The notes under the pieces are model-generated. The model did no database searches. It saw only the letters and a program-made list of their open reading frames with translations, and had not been told where the DNA came from. Below are positions 1 through 9,300 of a stretch of DNA of 64,000 nt, one piece after another. The position numbers were made by a program, and so were the translations under genes. The stretch spans positions 248,001-312,000 of the forward strand of contig NZ_LOCQ01000061.1 of NCBI RefSeq assembly GCF_001677885.1, given 5' to 3'. The first letter of the stretch is position 1, and each line of letters begins with the position of its first letter. This DNA comes from Janthinobacterium psychrotolerans. GTDB taxonomy: Bacteria > Pseudomonadota > Gammaproteobacteria > Burkholderiales > Burkholderiaceae_D.

Positions 1-585
<585 letters not shown>

Positions 586-781
586 GGTGGCGCCGTGGTC
601 AATGAGGAAACACGGAGTATCCCCGAAGCGGACAAGCAGCGTCAATTGTGCCCGTCTCCAGTCCAGTGTTGGCCAGCGCGCACAAGTCCGCAAAAAAATG
701 CTTACAGTAAATTAGTTATAGTATATTCATCAAATCCTTCCCAAGAGATGCACCCGTGTCCACCGCCCGTACGAGGAAATC

Positions 782-1342
782 ATGAAGACATCCACCGTCA
801 GCCTGTTATGCGCCGCCAGCCTGCTGGCCGCCTGCGCAAGCACCCCCGATACCGCCCCTGCCGTCGCCGCCTCCGGCGTGCAGAACGAGGCCTGCAATGC
901 GGCCGAGCTCAAGGGCCAGCTGGCCGAAGCGGAACTGGCGTGCAAGCAGGCGCTCGACAGCGCCGTCAAGGCCGGCGCGAAAGACGAACTGCTGTCGCAG
1001 CGCCAGTACAACCTGGGCCGCATCAAGCGTTTGCTGGGCAAGCATGTGGAAGCCGAAACGCTGTACAAGCAGGCGCTGGCGACCGAAGAAGCGGCCCTGC
1101 CGCGCAGCGACGCGCGCATTGGCCGGCGCCTGGTGGAACTGGCCTCGGCGCTGTCGGCGCAAGGCAAATGGCAGGAGGGCAGCGCCTACCTGGAACGCTC
1201 GCTGCCGCTGCTGCACAAGATGTCCGACACCTCGCGCACCTACTCGGCCGAGGTGCTGCGCCAGTACGCCAGGCAGCTGCAAGGCGCAGAGCAGGCGGCG
1301 CTGGGCAAGCGCTTCATGGAAACGGCCGCCACCTTGAAATAA
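782..1342 (+). CDS. TPR-like lipoprotein
   Basis: This 186-residue protein starts MKTSTVSLLCAASLLAACAS, a short signal peptide with a lipobox (LAAC) and predicted lipidated Cys18, so it is probably membrane-anchored. After a Thr/Pro/Ala-rich spacer the body is helical. Two or three degenerate tetratricopeptide-like units are visible, with patterns such as YNLGRIKRLLGKHVEAETLYKQ and a similar LASALSAQGKWQEGSAYLER. TPR lipoproteins generally act as scaffolds; no substrate or partner can be named. The gene is convergent with rpsJ, shares a bidirectional terminator with it and seems to be a single-gene unit. The start is supported by an AGGAAA ribosome binding site just upstream. Confidence 0.7.
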   Translation: MKTSTVSLLCAASLLAACASTPDTAPAVAASGVQNEACNAAELKGQLAEAELACKQALDSAVKAGAKDELLSQRQYNLGRIKRLLGKHVEAETLYKQALATEEAALPRSDARIGRRLVELASALSAQGKWQEGSAYLERSLPLLHKMSDTSRTYSAEVLRQYARQLQGAEQAALGKRFMETAATLK

Positions 1343-1356
1343 GCTGGCGCGCATAA

Positions 1357-1396
1357 AAAAACCGGGCTGGTTCGATCACGAACGGGCCCGGTTTTT
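1357..1396. terminator. bidirectional rho-independent terminator
   Basis: A perfect inverted repeat, AAAAACCGGGC at 1357-1367 and GCCCGGTTTTT at 1386-1396, flanks an 18-nt loop. The A-run on one side and T-run on the other let it work in both directions. It sits between the convergent lipoprotein gene (ends 1342) and rpsJ (ends 1441). It also means rpsJ is not co-transcribed with anything downstream. Confidence 0.85.
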
Positions 1397-1440
1397 ACAA
1401 TGTGGCGGCCAGGATACCCTGGCCACCATCGTGAAATCGA

Positions 1441-1758
1441 TTATTGCAGTTTGATTTCGACATCAACACCAGCTGGCAGATCCAGCTTCATCAGTGCGTC
1501 AACGGTTTTGTCCGTTGGGTCAACGATGTCCATCAGGCGTTGGTGCGTACGGATCTCGAACTGATCGCGCGAAGTTTTGTTGACGTGCGGGGAACGCAGC
1601 ACATCGAAACGCTGAATACGGGTAGGCAGTGGTACTGGGCCTTTGACGACAGCGCCGGTGCGCTTCGCGGTTTCAACGATTTCCAGAGCGGACTGGTCGA
1701 TCAGTTTGTAATCGAAAGCCTTCAGGCGGATACGGATTTTCTGGTTTGGTGCCGACAT
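1441..1758 (-). CDS. rpsJ: 30S ribosomal protein S10 (NusE)
   Basis: The 105-residue product carries the S10 hallmarks: [19 protein letters not shown] near the N-terminus, [14 protein letters not shown], then [15 protein letters not shown], the exposed loop region. S10 is part of the 30S head and, as NusE, joins NusB in antitermination. The length is normal. The ribosome binding site AAGGAAAT lies 5-6 nt before the ATG. In most bacteria rpsJ opens the long S10 operon (rplC, rplD, rplW and so on). Here it is followed by a terminator and then a convergent, unrelated gene, and it is separated from tuf by another terminator-like hairpin and a palindromic element. It is therefore probably transcribed alone from a promoter between about 1760 and 1886 that I could not locate convincingly. 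Confidence 0.97.
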   Translation of the reverse strand: MSAPNQKIRIRLKAFDYKLIDQSALEIVETAKRTGAVVKGPVPLPTRIQRFDVLRSPHVNKTSRDQFEIRTHQRLMDIVDPTDKTVDALMKLDLPAGVDVEIKLQ

Positions 1759-1886
1759 GATATTTCCTTAAAAGAACGAACCGCGCGGTCTGCACGGCAA
1801 TGAGGTAATGCGGGAATTTTTGACACAACAACCGTCAGGGTCGACATGATAGCACCAAAATGCTTGCCTACCCCGGCAGTTGAATA

Positions 1887-1922
1887 AAAAGAAGGGCGCC
1901 GGGCGACGACGCGTCTTCTTTT
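1887..1922 (-). terminator. probable terminator after tuf copy 1
   Basis: On the minus strand, an arm AAAAGAAG-acGCG pairs with CGC-ccCTTCTTTT, followed by a T-rich tail. The stem has 11 or so pairs with two mismatched positions and a GC-rich loop. It lies downstream of tuf (stop at 2063) and upstream of rpsJ (start 1758), so it would end or attenuate the str operon before rpsJ. Confidence 0.6.
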
Positions 1923-1925
1923 ACA

Positions 1926-2043
1926 ACGCCGAACAAAACCGTAGCGAGCGGAAGGTAGTTGTGGCTGAGAAGCGCAACTGTACGGAGGTACAGTGAGCAT
2001 CGCAGGCCGCAAATACCGACGCGCAGCAGGTTTTAATCGGCGT
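1926..2043. repeat. 118-bp palindromic element between tuf and rpsJ
   Basis: The ends are ACGCCGAACAAAACC (1926-1940) and, read in reverse complement, ACGCCGATTAAAACC (2029-2043), which match at 13 of 15 positions. The centre holds the small palindrome CTGTACGGAGGTACAG. It does not encode a plausible protein. The nested layout with a GTAC-n3-GTAC centre is like that of the two longer elements near 20 and 24 kb, but the sequence is different. No target duplication was found. It is probably a repeat family present elsewhere in the genome, which cannot be shown from one copy. Confidence 0.5.
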
Positions 2044-2062
2044 CCTCATGCAGGCTTAAGAA

Positions 2063-3253
2063 TTAAGCCAGGATTTTTGCAACCACGCCGGCGCCGACGG
2101 TACGGCCGCCTTCACGGATAGCGAAGCGCAGGCCTTCTTCCATCGCGATCGGGTTGATCAGCTTGACGGTGATCGACACGTTATCGCCTGGCATGACCAT
2201 TTCTTTGTCTGCTGGCAACTCGATCGAACCGGTCACGTCCGTCGTACGGAAGTAGAACTGTGGACGATAGTTGTTGAAGAATGGCGTGTGACGGCCGCCT
2301 TCGTCTTTCGACAGCACATAGATCTCGCCGGTGAAGTGGTTGTGCGGCTTGATCGAGCCTGGCTTTGCCAGCACTTGACCACGTTGCACGTCTTCACGCT
2401 TGGTGCCGCGCAGCAGCAGACCAACGTTGTCGCCTGCTTGACCCTGGTCCAGCAGTTTGCGGAACATTTCCACGCCGGTGCAAGTCGTTTTGACGGTATC
2501 GATGATGCCGACGATTTCGATCTCTTCGCCGACCTTGATGATGCCGCGTTCGATACGACCGGTCACAACGGTACCGCGACCCGAGATCGAGAACACGTCT
2601 TCCACTGGCATCAGGAATGCACCGTCAACAGCGCGCTCTGGGGTTGGGATGTAGGAATCGAGGGCATCGGCCAGACGCAGCACTGCGTCAACGCCCATTT
2701 CGCCTTCTTTGCCTTCCAGCGCCATACGGGCCGAACCTTTGATGATAGGCACGTCGTCGCCTGGGAATTCATATTTCGACAACAGCTCGCGCACTTCCAT
2801 TTCAACCAGTTCCAGCAGTTCCGCGTCGTCGACCAGGTCGCACTTGTTCAGGAACACGATGATGTATGGAACGCCAACCTGGCGGGCCAGCAGGATGTGT
2901 TCGCGGGTCTGTGGCATTGGGCCGTCAGCTGCCGAGCACACCAGGATCGCGCCGTCCATCTGGGCTGCGCCGGTAATCATGTTCTTGATGTAATCGGCGT
3001 GGCCTGGGCAGTCAACGTGCGCGTAGTGACGCGAAGCCGTTTCGTACTCGACGTGGGCGGTATTGATGGTAATGCCGCGTGCTTTTTCTTCTGGAGCCGC
3101 ATCGATCTGGTCGTATGCTTTGGCTTCGCCGCCGAATTTCTTCGACAGAACCGTTGCGATTGCAGCGGTCAGCGTGGTTTTACCGTGGTCGACGTGGCCG
3201 ATGGTGCCGACGTTGACGTGCGGCTTGGTCCGTTCGAATTTACCTTTTGCCAT
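2063..3253 (-). CDS. tuf: elongation factor Tu, copy 1 (str operon)
   Basis: The 396-residue GTPase delivers aminoacyl-tRNA to the ribosome. All G motifs are present: GHVDHGKT at 19-26, the switch I region [20 protein letters not shown] near 81, NKCD near 136 and SAR in G5. It is followed by the two beta-barrel domains and ends VVAKILA. It is the last gene of the str operon, 72 nt downstream of fusA. The protein is identical to that encoded at 62106-63296. The two genes differ at only about eight nucleotides by eye, all synonymous, while their flanks are unrelated. This points to gene conversion keeping them alike. Confidence 0.98.
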   Translation of the reverse strand: MAKGKFERTKPHVNVGTIGHVDHGKTTLTAAIATVLSKKFGGEAKAYDQIDAAPEEKARGITINTAHVEYETASRHYAHVDCPGHADYIKNMITGAAQMDGAILVCSAADGPMPQTREHILLARQVGVPYIIVFLNKCDLVDDAELLELVEMEVRELLSKYEFPGDDVPIIKGSARMALEGKEGEMGVDAVLRLADALDSYIPTPERAVDGAFLMPVEDVFSISGRGTVVTGRIERGIIKVGEEIEIVGIIDTVKTTCTGVEMFRKLLDQGQAGDNVGLLLRGTKREDVQRGQVLAKPGSIKPHNHFTGEIYVLSKDEGGRHTPFFNNYRPQFYFRTTDVTGSIELPADKEMVMPGDNVSITVKLINPIAMEEGLRFAIREGGRTVGAGVVAKILA

Positions 3254-3325
3254 TTTATTCTTCCTTAGAACAATGATTTAAATGTAGGGACCGGCATTCT
3301 CGTGAAAGCCGGTCCGGCACAACAA

Positions 3326-5431
3326 TTACTTAGCTTTCGAGCTTACGATTGCTTCAGTCACGTGTTTCGGAGCTTCCGAATAGTGCTTGAATTCCATCGA
3401 GTAAGTCGCACGGCCTTGCGTTGCGGAGCGCAGCGAGGTCGAGTAGCCGAACATTTCCGACAGTGGTACTTCGGCCTTGATGATCTTGCCGCCACCGCCA
3501 GCAATCTCGTCCATACCTTGCACCATGCCGCGACGCGACGACAGATCGCCCATCACGGTACCGGCGTAGTCTTCCGGCGTTTCCACTTCCACCGACATCA
3601 TCGGCTCCAGGATGACTGGCGATGCTTTGCGGCAGCCATCTTTGAATGCCATCGAAGCGGCCATGCGGAATGCATTTTCGTTCGAGTCGACATCATGGTA
3701 GGAACCGAAGAACAGCGTGACCTTGACGTCAACGACCGGGTAGCCAGCCATCACGCCCGAAGTCAGCGTGTCGCGCACACCTTTTTCAACTGCAGGGATG
3801 TATTCGCGAGGAACGGTACCGCCCTTGATCGCGTCAACGAATTCGAAACCCTTGCCTGGTTCTTGCGGTTCGATCTTCAGAACCACGTGACCGTATTGAC
3901 CACGACCACCCGATTGCTTGACGAATTTGCCTTCCGACTCTTCGCAAGTTTTGCGGATCGTTTCGCGGTAAGCCACTTGTGGCTTGCCGACAGTCGCTTC
4001 AACGTTGAATTCACGTTTCATGCGGTCAACGATAATTTCCAGGTGCAACTCGCCCATACCACCGATGATGGTCTGGCCCGATTCTTCATCGGTTTTCACG
4101 CGGAACGAAGGATCTTCCTGTGCCAGGCGGTTCAGCGCCAGGCCCATTTTTTCCTGGTCAGCCTTGGTCTTAGGCTCGACGGCCTGCGAGATCACTGGCT
4201 CAGGGAAAACCATTTTTTCCAGGGTGATGATGGCCGATGGATCGCACAGGGTTTCGCCCGTGGTTGCATCTTTCAGGCCCACCGCTGCGGCGATATCGCC
4301 GGCGTGCACTTCCTTGATTTCTTCGCGCTGGTTCGCATGCATCTGCAAAATACGGCCAAGACGTTCTTTCTTGTTCTTGATCGGATTGTAGACGGTGTCG
4401 CCCGACTTGATCGTGCCCGAATAGACGCGGAAGAAAATCAGCTGGCCGACGAACGGGTCGGTCATGATCTTGAATGCCAGCGCAGCGAATTTCTCGTTGT
4501 CGTCGGCTTTACGGAAGATCGGCTGGTCATCTTCATCCATGCCTTGCACTGGCTTGATGTCCAGTGGCGATGGCAGGTATTCGATCACGCCGTCCAGCAT
4601 GGCTTGCACGCCCTTGTTTTTAAAGGCGGTGCCGCACATCATTGGAACGATTTCCGATGCCAGCGTACGCGTGCGCAAAGCAGCCTTGATTTCAGCTTCC
4701 GACAGGTCGCCTTCTTCCAGGTACTTGTTCATCAGCTCTTCGGATGCTTCGGCAGCGGCTTCGACCATCTTCTCGCGCCACTCGGCGGCTTGATCAGCCA
4801 GCTCCGCAGGGATATCACGGTAGTCGAACTTCATGCCTTGCGACGCGTCGTCCCAAAAGATCGCTTTCATCTTGACCAGATCGACCACGCCCAGGAAGTT
4901 CTCTTCGGCGCCGATAGGAATCTGCAGAGGAATCGGGTTGGCTTTCAGGCGGGCACGCATCTGCTCGTAGACCTTGAAGAAGTTGGCGCCGGTACGGTCC
5001 ATCTTGTTCACGAAGGCCAGACGTGGCACTTTGTACTTGTTAGCCTGGCGCCATACCGTTTCCGATTGTGGCTGCACACCGCCGACCGCACAGTAAACCA
5101 TGCAGGCGCCATCCAACACGCGCATCGAGCGTTCAACTTCAATCGTGAAGTCAACGTGGCCCGGGGTGTCGATGATGTTGATGTGGTGCTCAGGGAAATT
5201 GTTAGCCATCCCTTTCCAGAAGCAGGTGGTCGCTGCCGAGGTAATCGTGATGCCGCGCTCTTGCTCTTGCTCCATCCAGTCCATGGTGGCGGCGCCATCA
5301 TGCACTTCGCCAATCTTGTGATTGACGCCCGTGTAGAACAGCACGCGTTCGGTGGTGGTCGTCTTACCTGCATCGATGTGAGCGGAGATACCGATATTGC
5401 GGTAGCGCTCAATGGGGGTCTTGCGGGCCAT
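3326..5431 (-). CDS. fusA: elongation factor G
   Basis: The 701-residue product is the ribosome translocation GTPase. It begins [20 protein letters not shown], with P-loop AHIDAGKTT at 17-25, then [14 protein letters not shown] (switch I), [20 protein letters not shown] and NKMDR. The domain IV and V sequences [14 protein letters not shown] and RGMVQGMDE follow. The start at 5431 is chosen over an in-frame upstream ATG because it gives the family's conserved N-terminus and has an AGGA ribosome binding site 7 nt upstream. It lies between rpsG and tuf in the usual str order. No sign of fusidic-acid resistance changes was looked for in detail. Confidence 0.98.
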   Translation of the reverse strand: MARKTPIERYRNIGISAHIDAGKTTTTERVLFYTGVNHKIGEVHDGAATMDWMEQEQERGITITSAATTCFWKGMANNFPEHHINIIDTPGHVDFTIEVERSMRVLDGACMVYCAVGGVQPQSETVWRQANKYKVPRLAFVNKMDRTGANFFKVYEQMRARLKANPIPLQIPIGAEENFLGVVDLVKMKAIFWDDASQGMKFDYRDIPAELADQAAEWREKMVEAAAEASEELMNKYLEEGDLSEAEIKAALRTRTLASEIVPMMCGTAFKNKGVQAMLDGVIEYLPSPLDIKPVQGMDEDDQPIFRKADDNEKFAALAFKIMTDPFVGQLIFFRVYSGTIKSGDTVYNPIKNKKERLGRILQMHANQREEIKEVHAGDIAAAVGLKDATTGETLCDPSAIITLEKMVFPEPVISQAVEPKTKADQEKMGLALNRLAQEDPSFRVKTDEESGQTIIGGMGELHLEIIVDRMKREFNVEATVGKPQVAYRETIRKTCEESEGKFVKQSGGRGQYGHVVLKIEPQEPGKGFEFVDAIKGGTVPREYIPAVEKGVRDTLTSGVMAGYPVVDVKVTLFFGSYHDVDSNENAFRMAASMAFKDGCRKASPVILEPMMSVEVETPEDYAGTVMGDLSSRRGMVQGMDEIAGGGGKIIKAEVPLSEMFGYSTSLRSATQGRATYSMEFKHYSEAPKHVTEAIVSSKAK

Positions 5432-5539
5432 ATTTAATCCTAAATGAATGGACAAAACCGAGCAGCATTTTTTTGCAAAAATGAGCCCGGCCTCGAACAA
5501 CAGATACTTGACAGCCGCCTTGCGGAAGCTGGCTTTTTA

Positions 5540-6010
5540 TTAGAAGCGGAAATGCGAGAACGCTTTGTTCGCTTCAGCCATGCGATGGACTTCGTCGCGT
5601 TTTTTCATCGCGCCGCCGCGGCTTTCAGCCGCTTCCATCAGCTCACCGCCGAGGCGTTGTGGCATCGATTTTTCGCTGCGCTTGTTAGCAGCTTCGCGCA
5701 ACCAACGCATGGACAGAGCCATACGACGCACTGGGCGAACTTCGACCGGCACCTGGTAGTTTGCACCACCGACGCGACGGGATTTCACCTCAACGAGCGG
5801 CTTGGCGTTGTTGATTGCGGTAACAAAAACTTCGAGTGGATCTTTACCCGATTTTGCTGCGATGTGCTCGAAAGCACCGTAGATGATGTTTTCTGCAACC
5901 GATTTTTTACCGGACAGCATCAACACGTTCACGAATTTGGCGACATCAGTGTTGCCGAATTTTGGATCTGGCAAAATTTCGCGCTTGGGTACTTCACGAC
6001 GACGTGGCAT
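5540..6010 (-). CDS. rpsG: 30S ribosomal protein S7
   Basis: The 156-residue product begins [20 protein letters not shown] and contains the RNA-binding signature [22 protein letters not shown] together with [18 protein letters not shown]7 nucleates assembly of the 30S head, binds 16S rRNA and commonly represses its own operon. The start at 6010 is preferred over an ATG five codons upstream, because that upstream frame simply reads through the AAAGGA ribosome binding site. It is the second gene of the str operon. The rpsL-rpsG gap of about 150 nt could hold the S7 autoregulatory site, but no specific structure was identified. Confidence 0.98.
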   Translation of the reverse strand: MPRRREVPKREILPDPKFGNTDVAKFVNVLMLSGKKSVAENIIYGAFEHIAAKSGKDPLEVFVTAINNAKPLVEVKSRRVGGANYQVPVEVRPVRRMALSMRWLREAANKRSEKSMPQRLGGELMEAAESRGGAMKKRDEVHRMAEANKAFSHFRF

Positions 6011-6160
6011 ATCAATTCCTTTCAATCTTCAGTTGAGCGCGCGTTCTTCGCACACTCGCGGACGACCATCATAGTCACCCACTTACTCGACCAGATGCGG
6101 TCGACTACATTCACTTAGTTAGTTGCCACTGAGCGAAACTTGGGTTTGCTGCTACAACTA

Positions 6161-6544
6161 TTACTTCTTGCCTGCTTTAGCGCGCTTGGTACCGTATTTC
6201 GAACGCGATTGCTTACGGTCTTTGACGCCTTGGGTATCCAGAGCACCGCGAACCATGTGGTAACGAACACCTGGCAAATCTTTTACACGACCGCCGCGCA
6301 GCAGAACAACGCTGTGCTCTTGCAGGTTGTGGCCTTCACCGCCGATGTACGAAATGACTTCGAAACCGTTGGTCAGACGCACTTTGGCGACTTTACGCAG
6401 AGCCGAGTTAGGCTTTTTTGGCGTCGTGGTGTAAACACGTGTGCAAACGCCACGTTTTTGCGGGCTGTTTTCCAGCGCCGGCGATTTGCTCTTCACGGTC
6501 AAGGCGACGCGTGGATTGCGAATCAATTGATTGATGGTTGGCAT
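6161..6544 (-). CDS. rpsL: 30S ribosomal protein S12
   Basis: The 127-residue product is decoding-centre protein S12, beginning [12 protein letters not shown] and containing [18 protein letters not shown], then [12 protein letters not shown] and [13 protein letters not shown]. The two lysines whose mutation gives streptomycin resistance in E. coli (K43 in [11 protein letters not shown] and K88 in GGRVKDLPG) are both lysine here, so the wild-type, streptomycin-sensitive form is expected. It is the first gene of the str operon, with a leader of about 170 nt between the promoter near 6720 and the start. The C-terminus is slightly longer than the common 123-125 residues. Confidence 0.98.
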   Translation of the reverse strand: MPTINQLIRNPRVALTVKSKSPALENSPQKRGVCTRVYTTTPKKPNSALRKVAKVRLTNGFEVISYIGGEGHNLQEHSVVLLRGGRVKDLPGVRYHMVRGALDTQGVKDRKQSRSKYGTKRAKAGKK

Positions 6545-6722
6545 CGTTATAAATCCAACAAAAAACTACGATTAATAACCCGGACATTGCTGCCCGGCGA
6601 CTAAAACCTCGTCCCGCTTTTATCGTTCCACACCGCAGGCGCCCGCAGCCACTCGACAAGGAGCGGCCAGAAAATGCCAGGCAACACGTAAACGATGTGC
6701 AGAATAAAATCGAGAACTCGCT

Positions 6723-6751
6723 AGTTTAGACCTAGTGTTACGGGGGGTCAA
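6723..6751 (-). promoter_or_regulatory. sigma70 promoter of the str operon
   Basis: Read on the minus strand there is TTGACC, a 17-bp spacer and TAAACT, close to the consensus pair at ideal spacing. Transcription would start near 6715 and leave a leader of about 170 nt before rpsL. It is the best promoter-like pair in the 392-bp gap between rpsL and the divergent transferase gene at 6937. The rest of that gap is moderately AT-rich and shows no other clear structure. Confidence 0.75.
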
Positions 6752-6936
6752 TCAGTTTACGGCTTTTTGCTATAAAAAAGAGCAAAGTAAACAGGCGATC
6801 GTGGCATTTACGCCAATTTTTCCATTGCAGGCACCGATGGCGCCGTAATGCCAAGCGCTGTGTTGAACGACCGCAAGATGGCAAAAGGAATGATAATAGC
6901 GAACATTTTTTCGCCGCCGCCCCGCCGCCACTCCTT

Positions 6937-8799
6937 ATGCGCTCCTTGTTTCGCCCTGCCGGCACCAGCCTGGCCAACGCCTTCCTGCTGCTGACCTACG
7001 CCCTGCTCACGGCCGTGCCCTTCCTGCCGGTGCTGCTGGGACGCACGCCCGAGCATCCGTGGCAGTTGCTGGGCTTCGAGCTGCTAGCCTGGCTGGCCGT
7101 GTGGAGCATTTTCCAGCGCCCGGCGTATTTTCACTGGCTGCTGATACCGGCCTTTCTGGCGCTGCCGACCGAGATCTACCTGTTCGTGTTCTACGGCCAG
7201 GGCATCTCCACGCACCACCTGGGCATCATCTTCGAGACCAGCCCCAAGGAAGCGATGGAGTTCCTGGGCCAGAAAGTATGGCTGATGGGCGCCGTAATGC
7301 TGGCCGTGCTCGTGTGGTACGCGGCAAGCTGGCATGCGGCCACGCGCACGCGCAGCCTGCACTGGCGCGGCAAGAGCCGGCCCATCGTGTTGGTGCTGCT
7401 GTTGCTGCTGGGCGCGGGCTGGCTGTATGGCCAGGAATTCGGCTTTGACGCCAGCACGCCGGCAGCCAGCACCGCGTCCGCCAGCGCCAGTGCCAGCGAC
7501 AGCGGCGAAGCCGAGGTGGCCGGCATCGAGGGCGCCGGGGAAACCGGGCTGGACTGGCCCAGCCTGCCGCACTGGATGCGCCTGCCGTACAGCGTTGCCA
7601 CCGTCAGCGGCTCCTGGCCCTTCGGCCTGATGGCGCGCGGCGTCGATTTTTACAAGGAACGCCAGTATCTGGCCGAACTGGGCAAGAAAAACAACAACTT
7701 TACTTTCGGCGCCCACCAGCAGGCGCCGGACACCCAGCCGGAAGTGGTGGTGATGGTGATCGGCGAATCGTCGCGCTACGACCGCTGGAGCCTGAACGGC
7801 TACGCGCGCGAAACCAATCCCCTGCTCAAGCAGGAAGACAACCTGGTGCCGCTGGCCGACGTCATCACGGCCGTCTCGGCGACGCGCTTGTCAGTGCCGG
7901 TGATCGTATCGCGCAAAAAAGCCACGGAAAGCCTGAAGGCCGGCTTTTCGGAAAAATCGTTTTTGTCCGCCTACAAGGAAGCCGGCTTCAAGACCTACTG
8001 GCTGTCGAACCAGATCTCGTTCGGCAAGTTCGACACGCCCGTGTCCGTGTTTGCCAAAGAGGCCGACGTGGTGCAGTTCCTGAACCTGGGCGGCTTTACC
8101 AACAGCTCGAACTTCGACCAGATACTGCTCGACCCGCTGAAGAACGCGCTGGCCGACCCGGCGCCGAAAAAACTGATCGTGCTGCACACCCTGGGCAGCC
8201 ACTGGAACTACAGCCAGCGCTACCCGAAACAGTTCGACAAGTGGCAACCGTCGCTGTTCGGCGTCGACAAGCCCGTCTACACCGACACGGCCATCAAGCC
8301 GCAGCTCAACAACAGCTACGACAGCTCGATCCTGTACACCGACTGGTTCTTATCCAGCGTGATCGGCATGCTGAAGGACGGCGGCGAGCGCACGGCGCTG
8401 CGCAGCTCGCTCTTGTACGTATCCGACCACGGCCAGACGCTGTACGACGGCAGCTGCCGCCTGGCCTTCCACGGCCACAACACGCAGTTCGAATTCCACG
8501 TGCCGTCGTTTGTCTGGTATTCGCCGCAATTCGCGCTGCGCTACCCGGACAAGGTAAAGCAGGTGCGCCGCCACCGACAGTCGAAACTGTCGACCGAGAA
8601 CATGTTCCACACCCTGCTCGACATGGGCGACATCCGCTACGCCGGCGAACAGCCCGAGTGGAGCATCGCCAATCCCCGCTTCAGGCAGCACAAGCGCTAT
8701 GTCGACAGCTACGGCTGGACCAACTACGACAACGCCACCCTGCGCGGCGACTGCCGCGAAGTGATCGACAAGAGCACGCCGCGAAAGCAGGAGAAATAA
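6937..8799 (+). CDS. phosphoethanolamine transferase (EptA/CptA family)
   Basis: The 620-residue inner-membrane protein has about five N-terminal membrane helices (within residues 9-165) and a periplasmic sulfatase-fold domain. Family members move phosphoethanolamine from phosphatidylethanolamine to lipid A, core sugar or another envelope glycan. The alkaline-phosphatase-like metal and catalytic motifs are visible: GESSRYD at 276-282, the probable nucleophile T316 in AVSATRLSVP, SDHG with D497 and H498, and HGH at 512-514. An Ala/Ser-rich low-complexity linker (about 170-205) separates the membrane part from the catalytic domain. It stands alone, divergent from the str operon. The acceptor cannot be told from sequence; if it is lipid A, polymyxin resistance would be a possible effect. 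Alternatives within the family (EptB, OpgE) are not excluded. Confidence 0.85.
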   Translation: MRSLFRPAGTSLANAFLLLTYALLTAVPFLPVLLGRTPEHPWQLLGFELLAWLAVWSIFQRPAYFHWLLIPAFLALPTEIYLFVFYGQGISTHHLGIIFETSPKEAMEFLGQKVWLMGAVMLAVLVWYAASWHAATRTRSLHWRGKSRPIVLVLLLLLGAGWLYGQEFGFDASTPAASTASASASASDSGEAEVAGIEGAGETGLDWPSLPHWMRLPYSVATVSGSWPFGLMARGVDFYKERQYLAELGKKNNNFTFGAHQQAPDTQPEVVVMVIGESSRYDRWSLNGYARETNPLLKQEDNLVPLADVITAVSATRLSVPVIVSRKKATESLKAGFSEKSFLSAYKEAGFKTYWLSNQISFGKFDTPVSVFAKEADVVQFLNLGGFTNSSNFDQILLDPLKNALADPAPKKLIVLHTLGSHWNYSQRYPKQFDKWQPSLFGVDKPVYTDTAIKPQLNNSYDSSILYTDWFLSSVIGMLKDGGERTALRSSLLYVSDHGQTLYDGSCRLAFHGHNTQFEFHVPSFVWYSPQFALRYPDKVKQVRRHRQSKLSTENMFHTLLDMGDIRYAGEQPEWSIANPRFRQHKRYVDSYGWTNYDNATLRGDCREVIDKSTPRKQEK

Positions 8800-8800
8800 G

Positions 8801-9085
8801 CTATGCGGCGGCCGACTCGGGTTCGGCGTCGCGCAGCAGCGCCTCGGGCACGCCGCGTTTTTTCAGGGCCTCGATCAGGCGCGCCGTCGAGCCCTGCGCA
8901 AACTGCGCCTCGTCGCGGCGCAGGCCTTCGTTCAGGCAGGACTTGAGCAAGGTCTGGTAGCCGGCAAAGCCGCGCAGCGGGGCGATCTCTTTCATCGCGT
9001 CGACCACGTCGACCGGGATGCGCAAGGTGATCGACGTCATGGGACGGTCTTTCGCCAGCCGGGTTTTCAAGCGTTCAGACAACAT
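8801..9085 (-). CDS. ribbon-helix-helix DNA-binding protein, orphan antitoxin-like
   Basis: This is a 94-residue protein. Residues 16-58 (MTSITLRIPVDVVDAMKEIA, then GFAGYQTLLKSCLNEGL) fit a CopG/BrnA-type ribbon-helix-helix: a short beta strand followed by two helices. Such proteins dimerise to bind operators and are often antitoxins. The tail is charged and Ala-rich. The ribosome binding site CAGGAGGAA lies 5-8 nt before the ATG. The stop lies one base from that of the convergent transferase gene. No toxin-sized frame is adjacent: the upstream 215 bp hold only a palindrome. It could be an orphan antitoxin or an ordinary regulator. Confidence 0.65.
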   Translation of the reverse strand: MLSERLKTRLAKDRPMTSITLRIPVDVVDAMKEIAPLRGFAGYQTLLKSCLNEGLRRDEAQFAQGSTARLIEALKKRGVPEALLRDAEPESAAA

Positions 9086-9163
9086 AGTGCATTTCCTCCT
9101 GCTCCTGAAGTCATCAAGTTAAGCTATCTAAGCATTTCGCACTCAGCCCGAACGGCGAAAATG

Positions 9164-9194
9164 CCGGGGTCGGACCCTGAGGGTGCGATCCCGG
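9164..9194. repeat. REP-like GC-rich palindrome
   Basis: Two 15-nt arms, CCGGGGTCGGACCCT and (reverse complement of the other side) CCGGGATCGCACCCT, match at 13 positions around a single central base. It lies in the 215-bp gap between the RHH gene and the MutS-like gene, which shows nothing else. Palindromes of the GGGTCGGACCC type are, from memory, frequent between genes in this bacterial family. Confidence 0.5.
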
Positions 9195-9300
9195 ATCTTG
9201 CTTTTGGGTTAAGAAAAGACGCTGACTTAACGCCAATACCAACTACCTGCTCTGCCAATTGGTCGAAGAGGATGCATGCAGGTATGCATAGTTCACGCCT

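Noticed and set aside
586-781. Promoter for the TPR lipoprotein in the AT-rich stretch near 700-735
   Set aside because: TATAGT and TATATT are present, but no -35 box at proper spacing could be found, so the call was not made.
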